This document shows positions 1-8,672 of a DNA stretch of 21,189 bases, piece by piece (position 1 is the first letter of the stretch; each line of letters starts with the position of its first letter). The position numbers were made by a program, and so were the translations under genes. The notes beneath the pieces were generated by a model, which saw nothing but the letters and a program-made list of their open reading frames with translations, was not told where the DNA came from and did not search any database. This stretch comes from Myxococcales bacterium UBA1203. GTDB taxonomy: Bacteria > Myxococcota > Myxococcia > Myxococcales > UBA5297. The DNA is taken from positions 268,362 to 289,550 of the forward strand of contig DBXV01000025.1 of assembly GCA_002309695.1 (NCBI GenBank). The letters are read 5' to 3'.

Positions 1-1
1 C

Positions 2-1474
2 TGCCGCTCGGGAGCCATGACGATGAGCCGCGACAACGTAGCGACGGTCAACGGCAAGGAAATTACCCGCATCCAGTTCGAGAGGGCCTACGCGCGGCAG
101 CTGGCAGATATCCAGAGGCGGAGCGGAAACCGCGAGCCCATCACCCGCGAAATGGCGGACCAGTACGGCATGGGCTCCCAGCTCCTCGATCAGCTCATCA
201 ACACCGAGCTCCTGTATCAGGCGGCCGAGAGCGAGGGCATGCGCATCTCCGACGACGAGGTGGCCGAAGAAATCAACAAGGTCGAGGCCTTCAAGGTGAA
301 CGGCGTTTTCAGCCAGGAAAATTACCGTTCCATCGTCGAGGGGCAGCTGGGGATGCAGACGTGGCAGTTTGAGGATCAGCTCCGCCGCGACCTTCTGCTG
401 CAAAAGAAAATCGGCGCCGTCCGCAATGCCGTCCGCGTCAGCGACGACGAGGTGCAGGCCGAGTTCATCCGCGAAAAGGAAGTCTATGCCCTCACGCTGG
501 TCCGCTTCCCCTTCGGGGCCCAGAAGTCGGCCATCAGCGCCCCCACGCTTGAGGACATCGACGCCTACGCAAAAGCCAACGCGGGCGAGGTCTCCAAGTT
601 CTACGAGGACAACAAGGGCCGGTACAATCAGTCGAAGCAGGTCCGCGCCCGCCACATCCTCATCAAGACTGGCGGCGCCATGACCGTCGAGCAGGCCACT
701 GCCAAAATCCAGGAGCTCAAGGACCGCATCGTCAAGGGCGAGGACTTCGCCGAGGTCGCCAAAGCCGAGAGCGAGGACCCGGGCAGCAAGGTCAAGGGCG
801 GCGATCTGGGCAAATTCGGCGAGGGCGTGATGGTTCCCGAGTTTCAGGCCGCGGCCTTTGCACTGAAAGCCGGCGAGATTTCCGACCCCGTGGTCAGCAA
901 GTTCGGCGTTCACCTCATCAAGGTGGAAGAGGTCTTCGAGCCCAAAATCATCACGCTGGAAGAGGCGACCCGGGACATCGCCCGCGAGCTGCTCATCGCG
1001 TCGCTGGCCAAGGCCAAGACCAAAGAGCTGGCTGAAGACACGCTGGCGCAGGTCAAGGGCGGCAAGAAGCTCTCCGAGCTGTGGCCCGCCGATCCCGGCG
1101 AGGGCGAAGAGGCCGTGGGCAAGCCCCGCAGTGAAGAGACGGGCGATTTCCGCCTTCTGGGCACCTTCATCCCCCGCATCGGCACCTCCGAAGAGATTGC
1201 CAACGATCTGCCCACCATGGCGCTGGGGCCCGCCGAGAAGGTTTACGAGACGAATGACGAAAAGCTGGTCGTTCTCGTTCTGGACAAGCACGACAAGCCG
1301 GACCTTGCCCTGCTCACCGACAGCGTGAAGGACGGCATCCGCGACAGGCTGACGGCGCAGCGCACCGAGACGGAGCTGGAGAACTTCATCAAGGCGCTCA
1401 AGGAGAAGGCCAAAATCGTCAAGGACCCGACCATCTCCGCCCCGGGCAACATCCAGGCGATGCTGGGGCTCTGA
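2..1474 (+). CDS. ppiD: PpiD/SurA-type peptidyl-prolyl isomerase, 5'-truncated by the window edge
   Basis: Periplasmic foldase of the parvulin family that isomerises X-Pro bonds in exported or outer-membrane proteins. Numbering from the ATG at 17, residues 8-150 form a SurA_N-like chaperone domain (VNGKEIT near the start). Residues 207-306 form a parvulin domain, beginning RARHILIK and containing GGDLGKFGEG and FGVHLIKV. A helical C-terminal region follows. The frame is open to base 2 with no stop. PpiD proteins normally carry an N-terminal membrane anchor just before the VNG motif, and none is visible, so I infer that the anchor lies upstream of the window. An internal ATG at 23 has a GGGAG eight bases ahead and could be a start, but it would give a protein with no export signal. 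A strong terminator follows the stop. Confidence 0.85.
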   Translation, partial: CRSGAMTMSRDNVATVNGKEITRIQFERAYARQLADIQRRSGNREPITREMADQYGMGSQLLDQLINTELLYQAAESEGMRISDDEVAEEINKVEAFKVNGVFSQENYRSIVEGQLGMQTWQFEDQLRRDLLLQKKIGAVRNAVRVSDDEVQAEFIREKEVYALTLVRFPFGAQKSAISAPTLEDIDAYAKANAGEVSKFYEDNKGRYNQSKQVRARHILIKTGGAMTVEQATAKIQELKDRIVKGEDFAEVAKAESEDPGSKVKGGDLGKFGEGVMVPEFQAAAFALKAGEISDPVVSKFGVHLIKVEEVFEPKIITLEEATRDIARELLIASLAKAKTKELAEDTLAQVKGGKKLSELWPADPGEGEEAVGKPRSEETGDFRLLGTFIPRIGTSEEIANDLPTMALGPAEKVYETNDEKLVVLVLDKHDKPDLALLTDSVKDGIRDRLTAQRTETELENFIKALKEKAKIVKDPTISAPGNIQAMLGL

Positions 1475-1503
1475 GCTGCACGTCTCCTTGGCTTCACTTT
1501 CAG

Positions 1504-1541
1504 GCCCTCTCTCCCCGACGCGGGAGAGGGGGCTTTTTTTT
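1504..1541 (+). terminator. Intrinsic terminator after the PpiD-like gene
   Basis: A 12-bp stem (1504-1515 with 1522-1533, one G-U pair) has a 6-base loop and is followed directly by eight T. It lies 30 bases after the stop codon. Confidence 0.9.
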
Positions 1542-1570
1542 GGCGCTCACTGATTCCGCGCGGGCCGCGC

Positions 1571-1642
1571 GGCGCCTTTGGTCAGCTCCTGCCTTTCGGC
1601 TTGTCTTGCATCCGGGCCTGAGCCAAAGGCGCCGCCCTTTTT
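1571..1642 (+). promoter_or_regulatory. Long inverted repeat with T tract in the leader of the peptide transporter gene
   Basis: GGCGCCTTTGG (1571-1581) pairs perfectly with CCAAAGGCGCC (1623-1633). The stem continues four more pairs (1582-1585 with 1618-1621) past one bulged base. The loop is about 32 bases, and GCCC plus five T (1638-1642) follow. It lies about 125 bases before the transporter start and separately from the terminator at 1504-1541. It could be an attenuator, a second terminator or a leader RNA fold. The pairing is seen; the role is inferred. Confidence 0.45.
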
Positions 1643-1766
1643 CGCCCCGGCAAGGGGGCAAAGAGAGGGGAATCACAGGAACCGCGCCGCAGAAACACGA
1701 GCGGCGTCACTCCGCAAAAGCCCCGCCCACAGCGGCAGAACGTCACGCAACGAAAGGCAGTCCAGC

Positions 1767-3476
1767 ATGTTCAAGAACCACCCCAGAGGACTTCCCGTCC
1801 TCTTCTTCACCGAGATGTGGGAGCGCTTCGGCTTCTACCTGATGCTCGGCATCTTCCTGCTCTACCTCACCGCGACACCGGACAAGGGCGGGCTGAGCCT
1901 GGAATACACAACGGCCTCCGACATCTTCGGCACCTACATCGCGCTGGTCTATCTGACGCCCTTCATCGGCGGACTCCTGGCCGACCGTATTTTTGGCTAC
2001 CGCAAAACCATCATGGTCGGCGGCATCCTCATGGGCCTGGGCTACCTGGCGCTGGGCATCCCCCGGACGGGCGCGGACGTGACCTTCTGGCTCGCCCTCG
2101 TGCTCATCATGCTGGGGAACGGCCTCTTCAAACCCAACATCTCCACACTCGTGGGCAACCTCTACAACGACCCGCACTACGCGGCCCACAAGGACTCCGG
2201 GTTCAACATCTTCTACATGGGCATCAACATCGGCGCCTTCGTCTGCAACTTCGTCGCCGCGTTCCTGCGCAACAAGTTCGGCACGTTCAGCGTCCCCTTC
2301 ATCGCCGCCGGCGTGGGCATGTTCATCGGCGTCATTTGGTTCGCGCTTGGCCAGAAGCACACCGTCTCCGCCGACGTCATCAAGCCCGCCAAGCCAGAGG
2401 ATGAGCCCGTCTCCAAAATCCTGCTCAAGGTCTTCGGCCCGGCGCTCGCCTTCGGTCTCGTCGGCTGGTTCGGCATTCCGTTCCTCGGCCGTCTGATGCA
2501 CAGCGAAAAAATCCTCACCATTTTTGGAAGCACCTCCTCGGACGCCTTCCTCTTCGCCTGCATTCCGGTGGTCTTCTTCTACGCGAGCCTCTGGTTCCGC
2601 TCGCAGGGTGAAGACAGAGAACGCCTTGGTGCGCTCCTGCCCATCTTCGCGGTGGTCATCGTCTTCTGGGCCATCTTCCATCAGAACGGCGCCGCTCTGA
2701 CCGTCTGGGCCCGCGACTACACGAACCGCGAGATTCCCACTGCACTCGCAGGTGCCGCCGGCCATCTGAAACTTGTGGAGGAGAGCTATGCTCCCAGTTC
2801 TGACGCCAATTTGGCCGAAACGTATTTCCACAATCTCCCGAGGAATCAGTGGCCCAAGGAAACAGTCCCCCTCCGCCTCGTCTCTACCGAGCTCTTCCAG
2901 TCGGTGAACCCCTTCTTCGTGGTCTTCCTCACGCCCCTCGTCGTCGGCGTCTTCGCCTTTTTGAGGCGCCGCGGCAAAGAGCCGTCCACACCCGGCAAAA
3001 TCGCCCTGGGCCTCTTCATCACTGCTCTCTCCACGCTGGTGATGACGGGCGCGACCTTCGCCACGCATAACGGCGCCGAAAAGGCCTCCGCCCTCTGGCT
3101 CATCGCCACCTACGGCATCATCACCACGGGCGAACTCTGCCTCTCCCCCATGGGACTGTCCCTCGTCTCCAAGGTGAGCCCGCCGAGGCTGACCGCCGTG
3201 CTCACGGGCGGCTGGTTCCTCTCCACCTCCATCGGCAACAAGCTCTCAGGAATCCTCTCGGGCCTCATGGGCAGCTTCGAGCACAAGTCGGGGATTTTCC
3301 TCATCAACTTTGCGGGCGCACTGACGGCCACCGTGCTGATCGTCCTGATGCTTCCGCGCCTGAAGAAGGTCCTCGAAAAATACACGGCCATCCCGGCGGA
3401 GGCTGCCGCCGAGGCCGTCCAGGCAGAGGCATCTCCCGCGGCGGACGCTGAGTCCAAGGCATCAAAAGACGCCTGA
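1767..3476 (+). CDS. POT/PTR-family proton-dependent oligopeptide transporter
   Basis: Inner-membrane MFS symporter that imports di- and tripeptides with protons. The 569-residue protein carries the POT hallmarks. The first helix has ExxER (E16-M-W-E19-R20-F21). GGLLADRIFGYRKTI follows at about residues 68-82. FYMGINIGAF matches the second PTR2 signature. There are about a dozen or more hydrophobic helices. The chain contains a soluble stretch before NPFFVVFLTP and a conserved late GWFLSTSIGNKLSG helix, and it ends in an Ala/Glu-rich cytoplasmic tail. I chose the ATG at 1767 because homology begins with MFKNHPRGLP and GAAAGG lies upstream; the in-frame ATG at 1578 would add 63 non-conserved residues and falls inside the leader inverted repeat. 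It is a single gene flanked by terminators. The exact substrate range cannot be read from sequence. Confidence 0.93.
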   Translation: MFKNHPRGLPVLFFTEMWERFGFYLMLGIFLLYLTATPDKGGLSLEYTTASDIFGTYIALVYLTPFIGGLLADRIFGYRKTIMVGGILMGLGYLALGIPRTGADVTFWLALVLIMLGNGLFKPNISTLVGNLYNDPHYAAHKDSGFNIFYMGINIGAFVCNFVAAFLRNKFGTFSVPFIAAGVGMFIGVIWFALGQKHTVSADVIKPAKPEDEPVSKILLKVFGPALAFGLVGWFGIPFLGRLMHSEKILTIFGSTSSDAFLFACIPVVFFYASLWFRSQGEDRERLGALLPIFAVVIVFWAIFHQNGAALTVWARDYTNREIPTALAGAAGHLKLVEESYAPSSDANLAETYFHNLPRNQWPKETVPLRLVSTELFQSVNPFFVVFLTPLVVGVFAFLRRRGKEPSTPGKIALGLFITALSTLVMTGATFATHNGAEKASALWLIATYGIITTGELCLSPMGLSLVSKVSPPRLTAVLTGGWFLSTSIGNKLSGILSGLMGSFEHKSGIFLINFAGALTATVLIVLMLPRLKKVLEKYTAIPAEAAAEAVQAEASPAADAESKASKDA

Positions 3477-3518
3477 GGCGCGGCCAAAAATCAGCGCGTC
3501 CGCCTGAGACAAAAAAGA

Positions 3519-3551
3519 GCCGGTTCCGGAACTTTCCGGGGCCGGCTTTTT
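3519..3551 (+). terminator. Intrinsic terminator after the peptide transporter
   Basis: A 12-bp stem (3519-3530 with 3535-3546, two G-U pairs) has a 4-base ACTT loop and is followed by five T. Six A precede the stem, so weak function on the other strand is also possible. Confidence 0.88.
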
Positions 3552-3672
3552 CATGGCTGCCCCCCTGCCCGACGCAGGCCTGAACGACGCGATCCGTCTC
3601 AAAAAAAACGGGGCTTTTTTTCAGCGTCCCGCCCGAAAAACCGCTAGCTTTCGCCGCCGTTTTTTTCGGTCC

Positions 3673-3715
3673 CGGTGCGGCATGGCCTCTCAAGGCTGTG
3701 CCGCGCCGTTTTTTT
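3673..3715 (+). terminator. Second terminator-like hairpin, in the leader of the sugar ABC operon
   Basis: A 15-bp stem (3673-3687 with 3694-3708, three G-U pairs) has a TCTCAA loop and is followed by seven T (3709-3715). It lies 109 bases before the MalK-like start and about 120 bases after the transporter terminator. Two other T7 runs sit just upstream (3615-3621 and 3660-3666). If the operon promoter is upstream of 3673, this would act as an attenuator. If it is downstream, this is a back-up terminator. No clear -35/-10 pair is visible between 3716 and 3824. Confidence 0.7.
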
Positions 3716-3824
3716 GAAGCGGCCTTCCTTTCCGCCGCCCCCTCAATTTCTTCTTCAACCCGCCAGACCCGGCCGCCCCGGATTTCCCGGCCGCGGCAGG
3801 ACTGCGAACCCGCTCGGATACGCC

Positions 3825-4970
3825 ATGGCACAAGTCGTCCTTCAAAACCTGGTCAAGCAATACGACGGCGCCGAAAAGCCCACCGTCAACCACATCTCCC
3901 TCACGATTCACGACGGCGAATTTCTCGTCCTCGTCGGCCCTTCCGGATGCGGCAAATCCACGCTGCTCAGGACAATCGCCGGGCTGGAATCCATCACCGA
4001 CGGCGACCTCTTCATCGGCGACAAGCGCGTCAACGACGTGCATCCCAAGGATCGGGACATCGCCATGGTCTTTCAGAGCTACGCGCTCTACCCGCACATG
4101 ACGATTCGCCGGAACATGGCCTTCGGACTCGAAGTCCGGAAGAAGCCCAAAGCGGAAATCGACAAGCTGGTCTCTGAGGCCAGCAGCATGCTGGGGCTCG
4201 ACGAACATCTGGAAAAACTGCCGAAGCAGCTCTCCGGCGGCCAGAGGCAGCGCGTCGCCATGGGCAGGGCCATCGTCCGTCGCCCCAAGGTCTTCCTCTT
4301 TGACGAGCCCCTCTCCAACCTGGACGCCGCCCTGCGCACTCAGATGCGCGTGGAGATCCGCCGCCTGCACAAGCAGTTGAAGACGACCATCATCTACGTC
4401 ACCCACGACCAAGTGGAGGCCATGACGCTGGCTGACCGCATTGCCGTTCTGAACGGCGGCCATCTACAGCAGGTGGGCAGCCCGATGGAGCTCTTCCAGA
4501 GGCCCTGCAACAAGTTCGTCGCCGGCTTCATCGGCTCGCCGGGCATGAACTTCATCGAGTCAAAAATTGTCCTCGAAGACGGCCGCAAGACCGTCGTCAT
4601 CGACGAGAAGAACAAAATCGCTCTGGAAGACGATGTGGCCCGCGCCGTGGACAACGGACAGAACGTCCTTCTGGGCATCCGGCCGCAGGACGTGGTGCTG
4701 GCCGACGAGGCGAATCCAGCCAATGTCACCGGCGTGGTCGATGTCATTGAGACGCTGGGCTGGGAAAGCCACATCCACTTCAAGGTCGGAGAGCATCACT
4801 TCCTCGCCGTCCTCGAAGCTCAGAAGGTCGTGGGGTTCCAGGAGGGCCAGTCCATCGGCCTCCACGTCGCGCCGGGCGTCGTCCACCTGTTCAACGACGC
4901 CGACGAAGCCATTGCCCACGGTTCCCGCTGCGCCGCTTCGGCGTCCAAAGCTCTGCCTGCCCAATTCTGA
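3825..4970 (+). CDS. malK: MalK/UgpC-like ATPase of a CUT1 sugar ABC importer
   Basis: Cytoplasmic ATPase subunit that energises saccharide import. The protein has 382 residues. Walker A is GPSGCGKST (38-46), the Q-loop is FQSYALYP (Q84), the signature is LSGGQ (136-140), Walker B is VFLFDEP (156-162) and the switch is H194 in YVTHDQ. A C-terminal OB/TOBE regulatory region follows from about residue 240, containing GIRPQDV. This is the length and architecture of MalK, UgpC and MsmX proteins. The ATG at 3825 was chosen because homology starts at MAQVVLQNL; the 50-residue in-frame extension upstream is low-complexity and overlaps the 3673-3715 hairpin. No good Shine-Dalgarno sequence precedes it. 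The stop overlaps the Shine-Dalgarno of the next gene, so the three genes form one operon. It could serve more than one permease, as MsmX does. Confidence 0.92.
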   Translation: MAQVVLQNLVKQYDGAEKPTVNHISLTIHDGEFLVLVGPSGCGKSTLLRTIAGLESITDGDLFIGDKRVNDVHPKDRDIAMVFQSYALYPHMTIRRNMAFGLEVRKKPKAEIDKLVSEASSMLGLDEHLEKLPKQLSGGQRQRVAMGRAIVRRPKVFLFDEPLSNLDAALRTQMRVEIRRLHKQLKTTIIYVTHDQVEAMTLADRIAVLNGGHLQQVGSPMELFQRPCNKFVAGFIGSPGMNFIESKIVLEDGRKTVVIDEKNKIALEDDVARAVDNGQNVLLGIRPQDVVLADEANPANVTGVVDVIETLGWESHIHFKVGEHHFLAVLEAQKVVGFQEGQSIGLHVAPGVVHLFNDADEAIAHGSRCAASASKALPAQF

Positions 4971-4985
4971 GGAGGGAAGCGATCC

Positions 4986-7592
4986 ATGACATCGAATCCA
5001 TCTCCAAAGAGACACGCCCTGCGCATGAGCCGACTTCTGGCGGCGTGTGTTCTGTGTCTGGCCGCGGCGCTCATGGCCCTGGCCGGATGCACCCAGGAAA
5101 AGCACTCCGAGGCGAAAGCCGACGGCCTCGTCCTCGACCTGTGGCACGCCTATCGGGACGCCGAAAAGGACGCTCTGGAAGCGGTCGTCCGCGACTTCAT
5201 GAAGGCCAATCCCTCCATCAAGGTGAAGCCGCTGGCCGTCCCCGACGAGTCGTATGCCAACAAGGTCTTCACGGCCATTCCGCGCGGCAGCGGCCCGGAC
5301 GTGTTCATCTCGGCCCACGACCCCATCGGCAACTGGGCGGACAACAAAATCATCGCCGATCTGACGCCCTACGTGACCGAGGATGAGCTCAAGGACTTCC
5401 ATCCCGTGACCGTGGACGCCCTGCGCTACACGCTGAAAGCCTCCAAAGATCAGGCGGAGGTGAAGGGCATCTGGGCGATTCCGCTGGCCTACAAGAGCGC
5501 CGTCCTCTTCTACAACAAGGACAAAGTGCCGACGCCGCCCGCCACCACCTCCGAGATGCTGAAGATTCTGGAGAAGAGCACCGTTCAGAGCTGCGCGCCG
5601 AATGACGCGGGCTGCAAACAGCACTACGGGCTCGTCTATGAGAACACGAACCTGTTCTTCCACAGCGTGTGGCTGAACGGCTTCGGCGGCTCGCTCTTTG
5701 ACGAAGAGGGCAACATTCGCCCGGACAACGAGGGCAACGCCAAGTCGTTCGAGTTCGCCAAAAAGGTGAACCAGTTCCTGCCCAGCGGCGTGGACGGCGC
5801 CCGCATCAAGTCGCTGTTCAGCGACGGCACCGCCGACATGGTCATCAACGGCCCGTGGTTCATGGCCGAGCTCGACCGCTCCAAGTTGAATTACGGCGTG
5901 GCCGTCCTGCCCCGAATTGACGAGCCGGGCGCCCCCGAAAACGCCTGGGCCATGCCCTATGTCACCGCCGAGGGCATCTATCTGGCCCGCTCCACGAGGG
6001 CCAGCATCGCCCTCGAAGGCATGAAGGAGAGCGATGCGGGTTATGCGCAGGCAAAGGCCGCCGTAGAAGCCCGCCGGGCCGCCGCCGTGAAGCTGATGAA
6101 GTTCATCGCCAAAGACGGAGCTATTACGCGGGCCGTCGATGGCCGTCAGATGGTTGCCTACACGCCCGCCTACGAACAGCTCAAAGAGAACACCAACGAC
6201 AATGCTGCCTTCATGCGCGAGGTCGCGCCCGTCTATCTGGCCCAGCTCGACCATGCGGTTCCGTCGTCCAACCGCCCCGAGATGGGTTCGCTCTGGGCCA
6301 CCATGCAGCAGGCCCTGCAGAAGTCCCTCTTCGGCGGACCTTCCGGCGAGACGCCCTATCTGATGTTCCTGCTGCTCTCGCTGGCCGTGGCGGGCTTCGT
6401 CTTCCTCGCCAAGGCCACCAATCCCAGCCAGGTCACGCCAGAGCGGCACAAGATGCACATTGGCGCGACGGCGGTCTCGTTCCTCGCCTGCATCCCGGTC
6501 GCCCGCTGGCTGGCCAGCGTCCAGGGCGCGAACAAAATCGTCGATGTCTCCGCTGCCCTCGCCGAGGCCCAGCGCCGCGTCTCGATGCTCAAACCGCCCC
6601 CGGCCATCGAGCAGAATCCCGGCCCCTACATCTGCCTTCTCTGCATTCTTCTGGGCGTGGGCTTCTTCTTCGCCATCCGCGCGCTGAAGAAATCCGCCAG
6701 GGCCGAAAACCCGGACAACAAAGTGGCCATCCCATTCGTGGCGCCCGCCGTCATCGGCATGATTGTCCTGGTGTTCCTGCCCTTCATCGTGGGCGCGTGC
6801 CTGTCGTTCTTCGCCTACCAGAACGGCGAGTTCATCTTCGTGGGAATGCAGAACTTCCAGCGCCTCTTCTCCTCTGACCAGGCCCCGGTGCTGGACAGCA
6901 TGTCCATCTACTTCACCTTCGTGGTGACGGTGCTCTGGACGATGACCAACGTGGCACTTCACGTGGGCATCGGCATGGCGCTGGCGCTTCTGCTCCGCGA
7001 GCCGTGGCTCAAGCTCAAGGGCCTCTACCGCGTCCTGCTCATCATCCCCTGGGCCATGCCCAACTACATCACGGCCCTCATCTGGCGCGGCATGTTCGAC
7101 CACTCGTTCGGCGCGATTAACGGCCTTCTACAGACGCTCGGGCTGCAGCGCGTGGAGTGGTTCAACGAGTTCCTCACCAGCTTCGCCGCCGATTTGACCA
7201 CCAACACCTGGCTGGGCTTCCCCTTCATGATGGTCGTGACGCTGGGCGCCCTTCAGGCCATTCCCCGCGACCTTGAAGACGCTGCGGCAGTGGACGGAGC
7301 CAGTGCCTGGCAGCGCTTCCGCCACGTGACGTTCCCGCTCCTCAAGCCGGCGCTGATGCCCTCCGTCATTCTGGGCTCCATCTGGACCTTCAACGCCTTC
7401 AACATCATCTACTTGGTGAGCAAGGGGAACCCGGATGGCTCGACTGAGATTCTGGTCTCTGAGGCCTACAAGTGGGCCTTCGAGCGCCAGTACCAGTACG
7501 GCTACGCCGCCGCCTACGCGATGGTGGTGTTCGTCATCCTCATCCTCTACTCGAAGCTGACCCAGCTGGTTCTGGAGGACAAAAAGTCATGA
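4986..7592 (+). CDS. MalE-MalF fusion: lipidated sugar-binding protein joined to an ABC permease
   Basis: Single 868-residue chain combining the solute receptor and one permease half of a CUT1 importer. The N-terminus has a lipoprotein signal with lipobox LAGC (Cys35). Residues about 46-440 are a MalE-type binding domain (DLWHAYRDAEKDAL, ANPSIKVKPL, GPDVFISAHDP, GIWAIPLAYKS). Three extra hydrophobic segments follow, at about 457-476, 492-511 and 547-566. The MalF-type core then begins at about 580 and contains the EAA loop EDAAAVDG (764-771) that docks on the ATPase. An odd number of added spans takes the chain from the outside binding domain to the cytoplasmic start expected for MalF. The start is supported by AGGAGG at 4970-4975. 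The reading frame is continuous, with no stop or frameshift between the parts. The stop overlaps the next ATG (ATGA). Substrate is unknown; no glycosidase or repressor gene is adjacent. Confidence 0.9.
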   Translation: MTSNPSPKRHALRMSRLLAACVLCLAAALMALAGCTQEKHSEAKADGLVLDLWHAYRDAEKDALEAVVRDFMKANPSIKVKPLAVPDESYANKVFTAIPRGSGPDVFISAHDPIGNWADNKIIADLTPYVTEDELKDFHPVTVDALRYTLKASKDQAEVKGIWAIPLAYKSAVLFYNKDKVPTPPATTSEMLKILEKSTVQSCAPNDAGCKQHYGLVYENTNLFFHSVWLNGFGGSLFDEEGNIRPDNEGNAKSFEFAKKVNQFLPSGVDGARIKSLFSDGTADMVINGPWFMAELDRSKLNYGVAVLPRIDEPGAPENAWAMPYVTAEGIYLARSTRASIALEGMKESDAGYAQAKAAVEARRAAAVKLMKFIAKDGAITRAVDGRQMVAYTPAYEQLKENTNDNAAFMREVAPVYLAQLDHAVPSSNRPEMGSLWATMQQALQKSLFGGPSGETPYLMFLLLSLAVAGFVFLAKATNPSQVTPERHKMHIGATAVSFLACIPVARWLASVQGANKIVDVSAALAEAQRRVSMLKPPPAIEQNPGPYICLLCILLGVGFFFAIRALKKSARAENPDNKVAIPFVAPAVIGMIVLVFLPFIVGACLSFFAYQNGEFIFVGMQNFQRLFSSDQAPVLDSMSIYFTFVVTVLWTMTNVALHVGIGMALALLLREPWLKLKGLYRVLLIIPWAMPNYITALIWRGMFDHSFGAINGLLQTLGLQRVEWFNEFLTSFAADLTTNTWLGFPFMMVVTLGALQAIPRDLEDAAAVDGASAWQRFRHVTFPLLKPALMPSVILGSIWTFNAFNIIYLVSKGNPDGSTEILVSEAYKWAFERQYQYGYAAAYAMVVFVILILYSKLTQLVLEDKKS

Positions 7593-8488
7593 GCAAGAAA
7601 CCAAATCCTCAGAAGTGGGCCGAGGGCTCCGTGGGGCTGAGCAAGAAGGACATGTTCATCCGCCAGCTCATCTACAACGGCATCCTCATCGCCGTGTGCC
7701 TCGCGGTCCTCTACCCGGTGCTCTGGGTGGTAAAGATGGCGCTGACGCCCAACGCCGCCGCAGGTCTGGGCGACAGCGCGTCCTCCGTGGGCTTCACCTT
7801 GGACAACTTCCGGCACGTCATCTTCAACCAGGACCAGGACGGCAACTGGCTGTTCTTCCATCAGCTGAAGAACTCCGTCGTCGTGGCGCTCATCACCACC
7901 GCGCTGGGCGTGATGCTGGCCTGCACCGCCGCCTACGGCTTTGCCCGCCTGAACTTCGTGGGCCGCGAGATGGGCCTCCAGGCCTTCCTCGTGACGCAGA
8001 TGTTCCCCGGCGTGGTGATGACGATTCCGCTCTACATCCTCCTCGGGAAGCTGGGGCTCCTCGACAGCATCATGGGCCTCGTCCTCGTGTACAGCGTTTC
8101 GGCGCTTCCCTTCTGCGTGTGGAACCTCAAGGGCTACTTCGACACCATCCCCAAAGACCTCGAAGAAGCCGCCGTGATGGACGGTGCGAGCCGCTTCACC
8201 ACCTTCACCACCATCATTCTGCCGCTGGCCAGGCCCGCCATCGCCATCACCGCTCTGTTCAGCTTCATGACCGCCTGGAACGAATTCATTCTCGCGGCCA
8301 CGCTGATGAACAAGGAGATGGCCTACACGCTGCCGGTGGCCCTCAAGCAATACGTTGGCGCACAGTCGGCGTCCTACGGCTACTTCGCTGCAGGCGCGAT
8401 TCTCGTCTCGATCCCCATCATGGCGCTGTTCTTCGCGCTCCAGAAACACCTGGTGGGCGGACTCACCGCCGGCGGCGTCAAGGGCTAG
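7589..8488 (+). CDS. malG: MalG-like permease of the CUT1 sugar ABC importer
   Basis: Inner-membrane permease partner of the MalE-MalF fusion. It has 299 residues and about six membrane helices. The EAA loop is EEAAVMDG (192-199) followed by a conserved ILPLARP. The C-terminus GLTAGGVKG is the classic MalG ending. The ATG at 7589 overlaps the fusion gene's stop by four bases, and GGAGG (7574-7578) lies inside that gene, so translation is probably coupled. An in-frame start at 7472 would only add residues that overlap the fusion's own coding end. The MalG-type ending favours a malto-oligosaccharide-like substrate, but this is not decisive. Confidence 0.93.
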   Translation: MSKKPNPQKWAEGSVGLSKKDMFIRQLIYNGILIAVCLAVLYPVLWVVKMALTPNAAAGLGDSASSVGFTLDNFRHVIFNQDQDGNWLFFHQLKNSVVVALITTALGVMLACTAAYGFARLNFVGREMGLQAFLVTQMFPGVVMTIPLYILLGKLGLLDSIMGLVLVYSVSALPFCVWNLKGYFDTIPKDLEEAAVMDGASRFTTFTTIILPLARPAIAITALFSFMTAWNEFILAATLMNKEMAYTLPVALKQYVGAQSASYGYFAAGAILVSIPIMALFFALQKHLVGGLTAGGVKG

Positions 8489-8520
8489 CCTCAGCGCCCA
8501 CACAGCACTGCCAAATAAGA

Positions 8521-8560
8521 AAAGGCGCCCTCCCCAATCCGGGAAGCGGCGCCTTTTTTA
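8521..8560. terminator. Bidirectional terminator between convergent genes
   Basis: AAAAGGCGCC (8521-8530) pairs with GGCGCCTTTT (8549-8558), with further T to 8560. On the opposite strand the same stem ends in TTTT-C-TT. It sits between malG and the convergent gene ending at 8673, so it probably serves both. Confidence 0.85.
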
Positions 8561-8672
8561 TTGGTTCGTCATTCACTGGCCGACATCGGCAGCGGCCAAG
8601 GACAGCGCCGGCCGCAAACGCATCGGGCTGACTTTCTCTGCCAGCCCGGAAGGCATCCGGCGGACTGGAAAC

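Noticed and set aside
1743..3068. 441-residue minus-strand frame opposite the peptide transporter
   Set aside because: Shadow of the POT gene: highly acidic low-complexity product and no family signature.
4560..7103. 847-residue open frame on the minus strand, opposite the malK and MalE-MalF genes
   Set aside because: It is antisense to clear ABC transporter genes, with a low-complexity His/Asp/Gly/Glu-rich product and no recognisable motif.
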